From: Prototheca cutis
Lineage: Eukaryota > Chlorophyta > Trebouxiophyceae > Chlorellales > Chlorellaceae
Length of the DNA: 64,000 bases
Assembly (NCBI GenBank): GCA_002897115.2
Contig: BCIH01000009.1
Span: 291,211 to 355,210 of the forward strand
Direction: 5' to 3'
Numbering within the stretch: position 1 is the stretch's first letter; every line of letters starts with the position of its first letter. Made by a program: the position numbers and the translations under genes. This document shows, piece by piece, positions 43,893 through 58,200 of the stretch. The notes under the pieces are model-generated. The model had not been told where the DNA came from. It saw nothing but the letters and a program-made list of their open reading frames with translations, and searched no databases.

Positions 43893-46111
43893 ATGCCATG
43901 CCATCCCCGCTTGGCAGAGGCCTGGCAGACGCTGGTGGAGGATTTGCGGCCTCTAGCGAATCGGTACTGGTCCATTGCAGAGCCCCTGCTGCGCCCCGCG
44001 ATCGATGGGGCTGTGAGCACGGTGGATGCCTGTCTGGACGCCGCAGACGCCCTGTTGGCCGGGATCCCACCCTGGCAACTAGTGCTTTGGACTGTGGTCG
44101 CAACGGCACTGCTGTCCCGGCTTGCCGCGACCCTGGCATCAGCAAAACGGGCGGTGCAGGACAAGGGCCTGAAGCACATCCTGGCCAACTGGGCGTTTGG
44201 CCTGCCTATCATCCGGGGTCAAGTCGCCGCACGGGAGGCGAAGACCGTCGCGGAGCTGGCTCGCAGCATGGCGGCCGGGGCTGATCCACAGGCGCTGCAG
44301 GAACTCCCAGCGAAGGGCATGCCAGCACAGCAGCTGCTGGACAGACTCGCAGAGAAAGTGGGTGGTCGATTGATGGTGGCGGCGAGGACGATGACGTCTG
44401 GGGGGACTTTGGTAGATAGTGGAGGGAGTGACGTGGCATGGCGAGGGTGCTTGACCAGGCGTTGTAGCTTTCAATTCAAATCGACTAACCACAACTTGCA
44501 GGCGGGTCATGACCATGCGTTTGAGGAGGGCAAGTCGACGGTCTCTGGCGTGTTGTACATGGCCGGGCAGGAGCACCAGCGTCTGCTGGACAAGGCCTAC
44601 ACCACCTTTTCCTCCTCCAATCCCATGCACGCCGATCTGTTCCCGGCGGCACGGCGCATGGAGGTGGAGGTGGTGCGCATGACGGCGTCGATCCTCGGAG
44701 GTAGTTGGGGGGGGGATAGGAGGTGACATTCCCGCACTTCCCTGAAGGCAAACCCCCCATCAATGAGCAGCAAACATGTCCCCGCATTCAACCCTTTGAT
44801 CAGGTGGTCCCATGGGCGTGCCTGACATCTGCGGTGCCATGACAAGCGGGGGCACCGAGTCTATTCTGACTGCCGTCAAGGCCAGCCGCGACTACATGGC
44901 TGCTCGCCGGGGCATCACCGCGCCGGAGATGGTCGTGGCAGTTTCGGCTCATGCCGCTTTTTACAAGGCTGCGGAGTATTTCAAAATCCGACTCATCAGG
45001 GTGGGCGTGGGTGGGGGGTTGTGAATGCACACATGGCACCCTTCCCTCCAAACGCACATCCAGAACTCAAACCCAAGTACGCACGGCAGTTACCCGTGGA
45101 CAAGGACTACCGGCTGCATGGGCGGCAGGTGGCTCGAGCCATCACGCGGAATACGGTGCTGGTGGTGGCCTCGGCGCCAGGATTCCCGCACGGCGTCGTG
45201 GACGACGTGCCCGGCATCGCGGCGGCGGCCGCGGCACGAGGCATCCCCTGCCACGTCGACTGCTGCCTGGGCGGGTTTGTGCTGCCCTTTGCGAGGCGGC
45301 TGGGCAGGCGTGTGCCCGCGTTTGACTTTGGCGTGCCAGGCGTGACGTCCATGTCTGCCGATACGCACAAGTTTGGTCAGGGGCACAAGGGCACGAGCGT
45401 GGTGCTGTACCGGGGCCCCGCCCTGCGCCGCTGCCAGTACACCTCCATCACCGACTGGACAGGGGGGCTGTACATCTCCCCAGGGTTTGCGGGGTCGCGC
45501 TCAGGGGCACTCATCGCCACCGCGTGGGCTGCGCTGGTGCACATGGGCGAGGACGGCTACATGGCGACCACCGCCGCCATTCTGGACGTTGCCGACACCT
45601 TTAGGCGCGGGCTCCGTGATATCCCGGGAGTCCAGGTCGTGGGCAAGCCAGAAGCCAGTGTCGTCGCATTCCGGTCCACCGACCCGTGAGTTGCAATTTT
45701 GGACTTGATTGTTTTATGGTGATTTTCTTTTGCTGGCATCCACCCCTGAAGCATGACCACCCCATCTGTATCCACACCCATCTGCGATCCCCCCCCAACA
45801 AAAACACACACAGGGCGTTGGACATATACCGGGTGAACGATCTCCTGGCAAAGAGAGGCTGGCACCTGAATGCGCTGCAGGCCCCGCCGGCCCTGCACAT
45901 CTGCTTCACTGCGGCGCACACGGGCGAGGGCACTGCGGCCAGGTTGCTGGACGACCTGCGGGCGTGCTGCGATGCTGTGCGTTCTGCGCCAGCGTCGAAG
46001 GAGGAGGGCGGCATGGCGCCCATGTACGGCGCGGCCGCCGTGATGCCCGACCGATCCGTCGTAGCACGCTTCCTCACCGCCTACCAAGACCTCCTGCTTG
46101 ACACATGCTGA
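43893..46111 (+). CDS. SPL: Sphingosine-1-phosphate lyase
   Basis: PLP-dependent enzyme of the endoplasmic reticulum that splits long-chain-base phosphates into a fatty aldehyde and phosphoethanolamine, the exit step of sphingolipid breakdown. Exons: 43893-44357, 44502-44700, 44804-45000, 45090-45685, 45814-46111; 1,755 nt, 584 residues. A single N-terminal membrane segment lies at residues 60-80 ([20 protein letters not shown]). The catalytic domain has [51 protein letters not shown] and the PLP lysine in [20 protein letters not shown], followed by [20 protein letters not shown]. The motifs and topology match yeast Dpl1 and plant DPL1. The S-G-G-T-E-S motif and the HK lysine are intact, so it should be active. 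Confidence 0.95.
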
Positions 46112-46509
46112 GCGAGTGCCCTGCTCTAGGCTGCTGTTCTCTGTGTTCATGTGTTAGAAGGGGGGACTGGCGCTGCTGGGTCCATGTGCAGGAGTCGCTT
46201 GCACATGTGCCCGCAACTCTAAGGCAGACGCAATGAATTGAAAGTAAGAAGCAAAGAATTCCATACACAACTGCAATGTCAGATCAGAGAATGTGAGCGG
46301 GGGAGTGGTTGTTCAGAACTCCAAAGGCAACTGTGCCCAGAGCACATTCGGGACGAAGTTGCATCACACATGGATGCAGGGGTGACAGTACAGATCAGCC
46401 AGAGACGATCAGAGGGGCCAACAAAGCAAAGCCACCGTGGAGTTTCGTGCCTGAGGTGGGTGTCACTGACAGAATAGCAGCATCTGCCACCAAATCAAAT
46501 CACGCACCG
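46112..46509. other. Region downstream of S1P lyase
   Basis: About 400 bases, probably including the 3' UTR of the lyase. Nothing else seen. Confidence 0.45.
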
Positions 46510-46713
46510 TCAAGGCTGGTTGATGGGCTTGCGGTGGGGCTGCTTCAAGCCCAGCTGCTGCCGGATCTTGTTGATCCGCCGAGCTGCCCGCAACGCGCCG
46601 GATCCAAGCAGCAGAGCGCGCTTGGCCCAGGACAGCCGGGATATCGTCGCCGCCATCGCCACCCTGCCGGCCATCCGACCCGACCTTCGGAGGAGCCACC
46701 GAGCCAGACCCAT
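46510..46713 (-). CDS. Possible small basic protein
   Basis: An ATG frame of 67 residues reads MGLARWLLRRSGRMAGRVAM at the start and RINKIRQQLGLKQPHRK near the end. It is very basic and amphipathic, with no acidic residue. That could be an organelle-targeted small protein, or chance in GC-rich DNA. No similarity recognised, and there is no conserved neighbour on this strand. Confidence 0.3.
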   Translation of the reverse strand: MGLARWLLRRSGRMAGRVAMAATISRLSWAKRALLLGSGALRAARRINKIRQQLGLKQPHRKPINQP

Positions 46714-47324
46714 AGCTTAGAATGTGCACTTTGCCAGGGGTCAAGTCGATCAAACCGCAATGTGTTCGGACCAGAGCAAGATGTATGCAGCATCTACTAT
46801 GCCGGATCGGATCGATTGGAGAGCTTGATGTTCCTCCCGAACGGTAGCTCGTTCGTGCCGGCGGCGCTTCGCAGCAGCTGCTCCATCCGCAGCGCTGGCT
46901 ATTAACAGACTTCCCAATGATCCAAAATCAACCCATGGAATGCAAACACAGCGTGGTTTTACTTGCGAGTATTGGGGTCTAGAATGGAACTGATGCATGC
47001 TGGCGATCGTAAAGGCTTGGTACAGGAACGAGAGTCGTCGGTGTAGAGCTCCCGACAACGATCCCGTGTTCCTTCCCAGTGCAAATGCGGCAACAGTAAT
47101 CTTGACCACGGTTCAATTTCGGCCTGTGTGACTTTCAGGGCTGCCTAGTCGTATCACTCCTTAAAACCCGGCCCTCCGCGCGCCAGTATCCGGCGCTTTG
47201 CCCGAGCCAATCAAAGCTCACCAATTCAAAAAGGGTCGCCTCGACATGGTGCGCGATGGCCCCCGGGACTGTCTGGCTTTCACCCTCGAGAAACTGGGTT
47301 TGTCGGCACAAGCACGATATCAAA
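46714..47324. other. Upstream region of CURT1 gene
   Basis: About 600 bases with no supported coding exon. It should contain the CURT1 promoter on the plus strand. Confidence 0.45.
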
Positions 47325-47376
47325 ATGGCGTTTCAGATGTCTGTGTGCCAGAGCCAGGGGCTGAGGTGAGAAAGGT

Positions 47377-47442
<66 letters not shown>

Positions 47443-48510
47443 TTCGCGGGAGTGGGATGGCGCTGCTGGGAATGCATCCACGAGCCTCAGCTCAGTGATC
47501 TGGATCACAAGCGGGGATCCAGCTGCCTTGATACTGCATTTCATGACCATGCCAAGACATGCCATTGTAGAATCACGGCGCTGTGCCTTGCCGACGCAGG
47601 TCCCGGGTGGGTCTGGCGGGCGTTTCCCGCCCACTCCCTCGCCGGTCCATCAGGCTGGTGGTGGCCCTGGTCCCCCGGGCGTTCCAGGACCAGGAGGTGG
47701 AGGACCCCGTTGTTGAGGCCAAGCCCCAGGTGCTGGACTTTCTCCAGGGTCACAGCTTCAAGGGCGAGAACTTTGTGGGCACCGTTTCTTCAAAGGCCGA
47801 GGAGGTGCTGGACATCGCCAAGGTGCGGCGACGGGTGACCATGCAAGGCTTGGGGGCCACAATGCCAGGCATGTTGCCAGAATCAGTCTGCAGCTCAGCA
47901 CCTCGTCCGTGGCACCGTGTGCAGAAAAAGTGGGCTGCGACCAAGGACAAGCCCACCGTCATCACCACGGGGATCGTGGCACTCCTCGGCCTCTACATCG
48001 CTTCGGGTGTCGTGGAGCGCATCGATGACATCCCCGGGGTGAGGGGGACGGTGGGTTGACGTCATGAGGCAATATGAGCACGGGTTATGGAGGTTGCTGT
48101 CGTCCCATGGTGATGGGCTCGCCTGTTTACAGTGCAGCCTACATTCCTTGGATGGTTTCCTCATGTCAATCGTGGTGCTGCCTTCAGACGATGCAGCTGT
48201 ACATCCATTCCCTTCTCCGACCCAGGTTGGCAACGTCTTTCAGCTGGTGGGATTCCTGAGCACCATCTGGTTTGCCACCCGGTATCTGAGCTCCGACGAG
48301 GGCAGGTGGGTGCTGATGCAGGGGCCCCCTGATGAGCTGCTGCGTGCCTGGGTGACGTTGCCGGTTGGTCTCAGAGTTGCCGAAGACTGCACCGGTGCGA
48401 GTTGTGAACAGGAGGCCCAACATGAACTCCGTCCCCCATCACCACGCGCACACAGGAACCAGATCAACTCGCAGCTGAAGACGTTCCTGGAGCGCCTTGG
48501 ATTTGATTAA
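47325..48510 (+). CDS. CURT1: Thylakoid curvature protein, CURT1/CAAD family
   Basis: Small plastid membrane protein that bends thylakoids at grana margins; the same CAAD domain occurs in cyanobacterial aminoacyl-tRNA synthetases. Exons: 47325-47365, 47600-47822, 47925-48038, 48226-48305, 48456-48510; 513 nt, 170 residues. The start MAFQMSVCQSQGLRSRVGL and the following PLPRRSIRLVVAL form a typical plastid transit peptide (basic, serine-containing, no acids). The CAAD domain begins KKWAATKDKPTVITTG, followed by membrane segment one (IVALLGLYIASGVVERI), a short DDIPGV loop, segment two (VFQLVGFLSTIWFATRYL), and an amphipathic tail, NQINSQLKTFLERLGF. The first intron carries a 65-base G run. 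Confidence 0.9.
47377..47441. repeat. Poly-G tract in CURT1 intron 1
   Basis: About 65 consecutive G on the coding strand, 10 bases after the donor of the first intron. This is the longest homopolymer in the window and sits right after the transit-peptide exon. Confidence 0.85.
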
Positions 48511-49013
48511 ACGTGCAGCGATCAATCAATGGCAAGGAAAACATGCACTTGAATGGTCACGCCAACCGCCGCTTGTGAATTCAGATATGCTTGCCGTCAG
48601 ATGCGCTCTGCATTGGTCCGTCCCAGGGACTGACAACCGATCACCTCTCCCATCGGCGATCGTTTGGTCCCACTTTTGATCTTAGGGTTATGAGGCACGG
48701 AAGAAGTACGCATGCCGTCCCTCACCTGAGATGTGGCTGGTGCCCATCGATCTGAATCTCATGAGGTTACAGCACGGCAACAGCCAGAGTGGCAGACCAG
48801 ACTTGGACACTCTGGACACAAACAGGAAAACAATGATGTGCAGCATCATACCAGTGGAGGAAGCAACATTTCCATTAATTTCAGGTGAATCTCAGTGGCA
48901 ACCTATACCCTCCAGGCCTTTGGTTTCTTTTGGATGGGTGGGAGCCGACCATGTTGCATGCGTCATCAGGCCCACGAAGGGGGCCCCATCACATGACCGA
49001 GCAAACGATATGC
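48511..49013. other. Convergent spacer (CURT1 / PDH E1 beta)
   Basis: About 500 bases between facing stop codons, holding both 3' UTRs. No gene seen. Confidence 0.5.
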
Positions 49014-50615
49014 TCAGGCGTAGACCAGGGTCGGTTGCGGGGCGCCCACGACCTTGTGAACTGCGGCGACGACCTTTTCTGGCTGGACGATGGTGGCGGC
49101 CTCGAGTTCATAGGCGTAGGCGGTGGGCACGTCCTGGGAGGAAAGACGGACAACCTCGTGGTCCAGGTCGTCAAACAGCGTCTCGTGGATCACGGCTGAG
49201 AGTGAGGCGCCGATGCCCCCCGTCTTCATGCACTCCTCCACGATGATGGCGCGCCTCGTCTTCTTCACCGACTTGCTGATCGTCTCCATGTCAAAGGGCT
49301 TGAGCGAAATCAGATCAATCACCTGCGGTGGCATGGCGGGTTTTGGACAAGATGCATGCACACATCAGAACATGTTGTTTCAGTTCTGGGGTGTGTGGAC
49401 TCCAGTGCCCCCCCCCCAAAAAAAAACCCCGCTCTCTCACCTCAGGGTTGTAGCCTTGCTTCTCGAGCTCCTTGACGGCTTGCAGCACGACGTAGCGCAT
49501 GCGGGAGTAGCAGAAGATGGTGACGTCCGTTCCCTCGCGGACGAGCTCAGCACGCTCGAGAGACTGGAGCTCATCGGGGCCACCGATCTCGCCCTTGATG
49601 TTGTAGAGCAGTACGTGTTCGAAGAAGATGATGGGGTTGTCGGAGCGGATGGCGGCCTTGAGCAGGGCCTTGGCATTCCGGGCCGTGGACACCGCGACCA
49701 GCTGGACCCCGGGGATGGACTGGAAGTACGACTCCAGGCGCTGGGAGTGCTCAGCACCCAGCTGCCGGCCCACGCCGCCGGGCCCGCGGATGACCATCGG
49801 CACCTTGTACTGCCCTCCAGAGGTGTAGTGCAGCATGCCGCAGTTGTTGGAAATCTGGTTGAAGGCCAGGAGCAGGAAACCCATGTTCATGCCTTCGACA
49901 ACCGGGCGCAGGCCAGTCATCGCTGCGCCCACGCCCATGCCCAAGAACCCGTTCTCGCAAATGGGCGTGTCCAGCAGCCGCATGTCGCCGTACTTCTTGT
50001 GCAGACCGTATGACACCTTGTACGAACCACCGTAGTGACCGACGTCCTCGCCTGTCGAGGGTTTTTGGCGGTTTGGTGGAGGAGTGCGAGAATGCATTCA
50101 TTGGCTTGGAGACGCGGGGAAGCGGGAGAGAAGAAAGGATTGCATTCACGTATTCATGGGTGTGTGGCGCTTTTGGGATGGGGCATCACGATCACAGCGA
50201 GCACCGCATGACAGCAATAACCCAGTAGGGCCTCCTTCCAGGACAACCCAGCACCCACCCATCAGGCAGACGGTGGGGTCCCGCTCCATTTCCTCGTCCA
50301 GGCCCTCGCGCAGCGCCTCCCACATCATCAGCTCCCGCTTGGCCTGCACCCGAGTCACCGCGCGGCGAGTGGCCATGCGACCTGCAAAAAGGGTGCGCGT
50401 GGAGGGTGTGGCGGGGGGCCGGATCGCCTGTGTCGCGCGGATCACAGATTGACCAGCCAGTGCAAGGTGGTCCCGCGATCGGCGGCTCATGCCCCCATCC
50501 GACACCCACCATTGCACATGATGCGCGTGCTAAAGACATTTCCGGCCCGTGCGGGCGCCGCGCCGCGGAGACTGGCCGCGGCAGGGCTGGGTCGGGCCTG
50601 CAGGCACTGCGCCAT
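49014..50615 (-). CDS. PDHB: Pyruvate dehydrogenase E1 component subunit beta, plastid type
   Basis: Beta chain of the thiamine-diphosphate E1 enzyme that oxidatively decarboxylates pyruvate to feed acetyl-CoA into plastid fatty-acid synthesis. Exons: 50615-50510, 50381-50259, 50051-49441, 49322-49014; 1,149 nt, 382 residues. The first 40 residues ([20 protein letters not shown] onward) are a transit peptide rich in A, R and S. The mature part shows [110 protein letters not shown] and [20 protein letters not shown]. The KVP and [12 protein letters not shown] forms match the plastid/cyanobacterial branch rather than mitochondrial E1 beta. Confidence 0.95.
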
Positions 50616-51472
50616 GGCTGCCGTTCTGGATGCCGAAGTCTTCCTCCTGGCGCCCTGCTCGATGAATGCAGAACGTCAAGTTCGCGAAGCAATTGAAGTC
50701 CGGGGGGATTGAGGGGGGTACTGGTAACTGCCAGATTGGGTGTCGAAGCGCTTGCGGCTTGATGGGATGCCTCGTTTTCCCCCTCCCCCCCTCCCGTTTG
50801 GTGGGCTCCAGTGGACACTGAAGGAAATGTGAATCCTAGCAGAGCGCGCAGAGACAGTTTCAAACCACAACCACGGCAATGTGACACTCATTCTCTTCAC
50901 AATTACATCATGACTTCCGTGGGGAGGGAACATGTTTGCGGAATGCTGAACCAACTGGCTGCTGCGGGTCCTTGCTCCTGGGCCCCTACAATTTTGAAAT
51001 TGTCGCCATGCCTGCCTCATATCAGCACACACATCTTTATGAACTCCTCAAATATTTTGCTTGATGCCCTGATCACCATGCATATTCCCTGGAGACTTGC
51101 CTCAATGGCCTTGAAGTATTTTGTTTCTAACCATCCTACAAATGTGGCCCGTTACATGACGACGGTGCACAAAAGGGTCCCGGCAACTGCACCCAGAAAG
51201 AAAATAATCGGTTCCATACTACCAAGTCCTTCCAGATTGCAAATGTTCCGAGCAACGGGGCTGGGCACCGCGCATGCAGTTGCAAAGGGAATGCCCGGGT
51301 CGTCTCAAGATGAGCACGGCTGGAAAACAAAAGTGTGGCCATGCTCGTCTCAAGCTCATCTCAGCTCCAGAATTCACCATGCTTACCCAGGCCTCACCAA
51401 GACAAACAAGAAAACATGGTCATGGGGGAGACAGAACTCTCCCTATTCTCACCAGCCAGGTAGCCAGCCAGG
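50616..51472. other. Spacer between PDH E1 beta and PFK-2/FBPase-2
   Basis: About 860 bases, both neighbours on the minus strand. It should hold the PDH E1 beta promoter and the 3' UTR of the next gene. No supported gene. Confidence 0.5.
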
Positions 51473-54980
<3,508 letters not shown>

Positions 54981-55236
54981 CCCTGGATATAGGCCGGCGA
55001 CGACAAACCCCGCTTCCTACCACCCACCAGAACTCCCACATCCCGCCGGGCGATTTCCTAACAGGAAAAGTTCAAGCACAAATAAAGGCAATGCTGGGCA
55101 CAAGACTGCGATCATGTGAACACTGACGAACTCCTTGGGGTGATGCGCGAGGGTTTTTTTTGCCAAAGCCCGCTGCCAGAGCCAGTTCATTATGGGGCAG
55201 CCCGATGGAGCTTATTCGGACGGGGGAAGACGACAT
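54981..55236. other. Short spacer between F2KP and matrix-protein genes
   Basis: About 256 bases. It should contain the F2KP promoter and the 3' UTR of the large gene to the right, an unusually tight arrangement. Confidence 0.45.
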
Positions 55237-58200
55237 TCAGCACCGTCCACACGTGTGCGCACAGTAGTTGTTTGAGGTGATAGCAGTTGACCTGCAAGGA
55301 AGAAGTGGAAGCGTGATGAGGATAGTGTTACTGGGACAGTTGAGGCGTGGAGAAACTGCAGACCCATGAATCCCTTTCCAACCAAGACTCACGAGCAAGA
55401 GTTGAGCTGCTTGTATTGCGCGCATGTGATGACGCCTGGAGGCTGGACATCTGTGCATGCCGGGGGCGGCGGGCTCGAGAGCGGCGGCGGGCTCGAAGGA
55501 GGCGGCGGGCTGGGCGGCGGCGGGCTCGAAGGCGGCGGCGGGCTGAGCGGCGGCGGGCTCGAAGGCGGCGGCGGGCTGGGCGGCGGCGGGCTCGAAGGCG
55601 GCGGCGGGCTGGGCGGCGGCGGGCTCGAAGGCGGCGGCGGGCTGGGGGGAGGCGGCCTGGGCGGTGGTGGNNNNNNNNNNNNNNNNNNNNNNNNNNNNNN
55701 NNNNNNNNNNNNNNNNNNNNNNNNNNNNNNNNNNNNNNNNNNNNNNNNNNNNNNNNNNNNNNNNNNNNNNNNNNNNNNNNNNNNNNNNNNNNNNNNNNNN
55801 NNNNNNNNNNNNNNNNNNNNNNNNNNNNNNNNNNNNNNNNNNNNNNNNNNNNNNNNNNNNNNNNNNNNNNNNNNNNNNNNNNNNNNNNNNNNNNNNNNNN
55901 NNNNNNNNNNNNNNNNNNNNNNNNNNNNNNNNNNNNNNNNNNNNNNNNNNNNNNNNNNNNNNNNNNNNNNNNNNNNNNNNNNNNNNNNNNNNNNNNNNNN
56001 NNNNNNNNNNNNNNNNNNNNNNNNNNNNNNNNNNNNNNNNNNNNNNNNNNNNNNNNNNNNNNNNNNNNNNNNNNNNNNNNNNNNNNNNNNNNNNNNNNNN
56101 NNNNNNNNNNNNNNNNNNNNNNNNNNNNNNNNNNNNNNNNNNNNNNNNNNNNNNNNNNNNNNNNNNNNNNNNNNNNNNNNNNNNNNNNNNNNNNNNNNNN
56201 NNNNNNNNNNNNNNNNNNNNNNNNNNNNNNNNNNNNNNNNNNNNNNNNNNNNNNNNNNNNNNNNNNNNNNNNNNNNNNNNNNNNNNNNNNNNNNNNNNNN
56301 NNNNNNNNNNNNNNNNNNNNNNNNNNNNNNNNNNNNNNNNNNNNNNNNNNNNNNNNNNNNNNNNNNNNNNNNNNNNNNNNNNNNNNNNNNNNNNNNNNNN
56401 NNNNNNNNNNNNNNNNNNNNNNNNNNNNNNNNNNNNNNNNNNNNNNNNNNNNNNNNNNNNNNNNNNNNNNNNNNNNNNNNNNNNNNNNNNNNNNNNNNNN
56501 NNNNNNNNNNNNNNNNNNNNNNNNNNNNNNNNNNGGGCGGCGGGGGGCTGGGCGGCGGCGGGCTAGGCGGCGGCGGTGGATTGGGCGGCGGGGGCCTGGG
56601 CGGCGGCGGGCTAGGCGGCGGAGGCGAGCTCGGTGGAGGGTTGATGGTTGGCGGTGGTGGCGACGGGGGTGGGTAATAGCATGGACTGGGGCTTGGGCTT
56701 GAACACCTTCCGCATGTACTGTTGCAGTACCCGTTGTTGACAAGATTCGCAGAACTGCAAAGAAAACATGCGGGAGGGTGTGAGTTGAAAGGGTTTGACC
56801 TGAACGCTCATTCCCGAGGATAGCATTTGGTACATACTCTCCCAATGCAGTGCATTGACACAGGTCCCTATGTTGTTCCTGCATGACTGATCCCAGAGCT
56901 CACCTGCAGCTTCCCAGCTGGTTGTACTGTGCACATGTAAGAGCTCCAGGAGGCTGCACGTCCGTGCAGGCCACCGGAGGAGGTGGTGGCGGGCACGTAA
57001 ATGGCGGGCTAGGTGGTGGCGGGCTCGGGGGNGGCGGGCTTGGNGATGGAGGAGGGCTAGGTGGCGGCGGGCTGGGCGGCGGTGGCCGGGGCGGTGGGGG
57101 CGATGGGCTGGGAGGGGGGCTTGGTGGCGGGGGGCTTGGACAGACCAACGTGGACGGGCTCGGCGGGGACAGATTGCATCGCCCACATGACAGGGCGCAG
57201 TAGTTCCACTCCAGCATCCATGATTCGCTGGGGACATTTGTGGATAGAAGGGTGGACTTTTCCTTCTCCCATTGTGCCAGGTATGATGGTTCCATGCAAT
57301 GCGCAGGTCTCCCCATGTCAGTCCAGCCTGGGTTATAAGGCGCTCCCATGACCAGGCCGTCACCACTACAACAAGGATCGCAAACTTACTTGCACTTGCC
57401 CCAGCCAGCCTGCTGTGCGCAGGTGTACACGTTGTCTGGTGGGATGTCCATGCAGGGCACGGACTGGGGCGAGGGCCGCGGCGGCTCGGGCGACCGTGGT
57501 GGCGGCGCAGGTCCGGGGTCAAAGAAGGACGGGACCCAGGCCGTGGCCAGGGGTGGTCCCACGGTGGCCACGGCCGGTGGGATTTCGTAGCCGATGTCAG
57601 CTAGAGTCGTGAAGCCTGCCCCAAGGCTGGTGCTCACAGTGTACCAGCCGCTGAAGTAGCGCGTCCCAGGCATGTAGATGCCATCCCGCACAAACGCAGA
57701 ATTCTGTAGGGTGGTGGTGGTCGGGGGCCGGCGAGGCTTGCAACACAGTGTGGCGATGTGACGCGCACCCTGGCTTCCAGTGTGCCTTCCATGCAGTGCC
57801 TTGCCCACGCAGGCATGCCTGTCTAGCACAGCAGCAACTGACAAACCACTCACCAGTGTTTCTGCATCCCCGGGATCCACAATCTTCATGTAGAGATATG
57901 TCCCTATGTTGTAAGCATGAGAATGGGTTTATGAACCGCTACGCCACTCCCTGGTTTGCAGCCATCTGTACATACATGGGCATGCCCACAAAAGTGCTCT
58001 CAACCATGGAGACGGACCATCAAAGTAGTATGTGGACGTCGAGCTCGACACTAGGGAGCTCAGTGAAGCTGCAGCACTGATGACGACATTGTTCTGAGGG
58101 TAATACTGGAATTGCCGTGCAATGGAGAAGGTTGTTCCTGCAGGTGAAAGAAATGGAGGAGGGGTTGACTCAAATTTGGCAGGAAAAGAAAGCACTTTTT

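Noticed and set aside
47198..47716. Frame with a long polyglycine run upstream of CURT1
   Set aside because: It reads the 65-base G tract in CURT1 intron 1. The frame does not continue into the CAAD domain.
55328..56884. Very long frames on both strands through the N gap
   Set aside because: Most of their length is N. The real coding frame is the minus-strand frame that joins the ShK-like modules; the Gly-rich and Arg-rich frames are its shadows.
55400..57200. GC-rich tandem repeats considered as a CRISPR array or satellite
   Set aside because: There is no repeat-spacer alternation, and the units encode SPPPP linkers in frame with conserved modules on either side.
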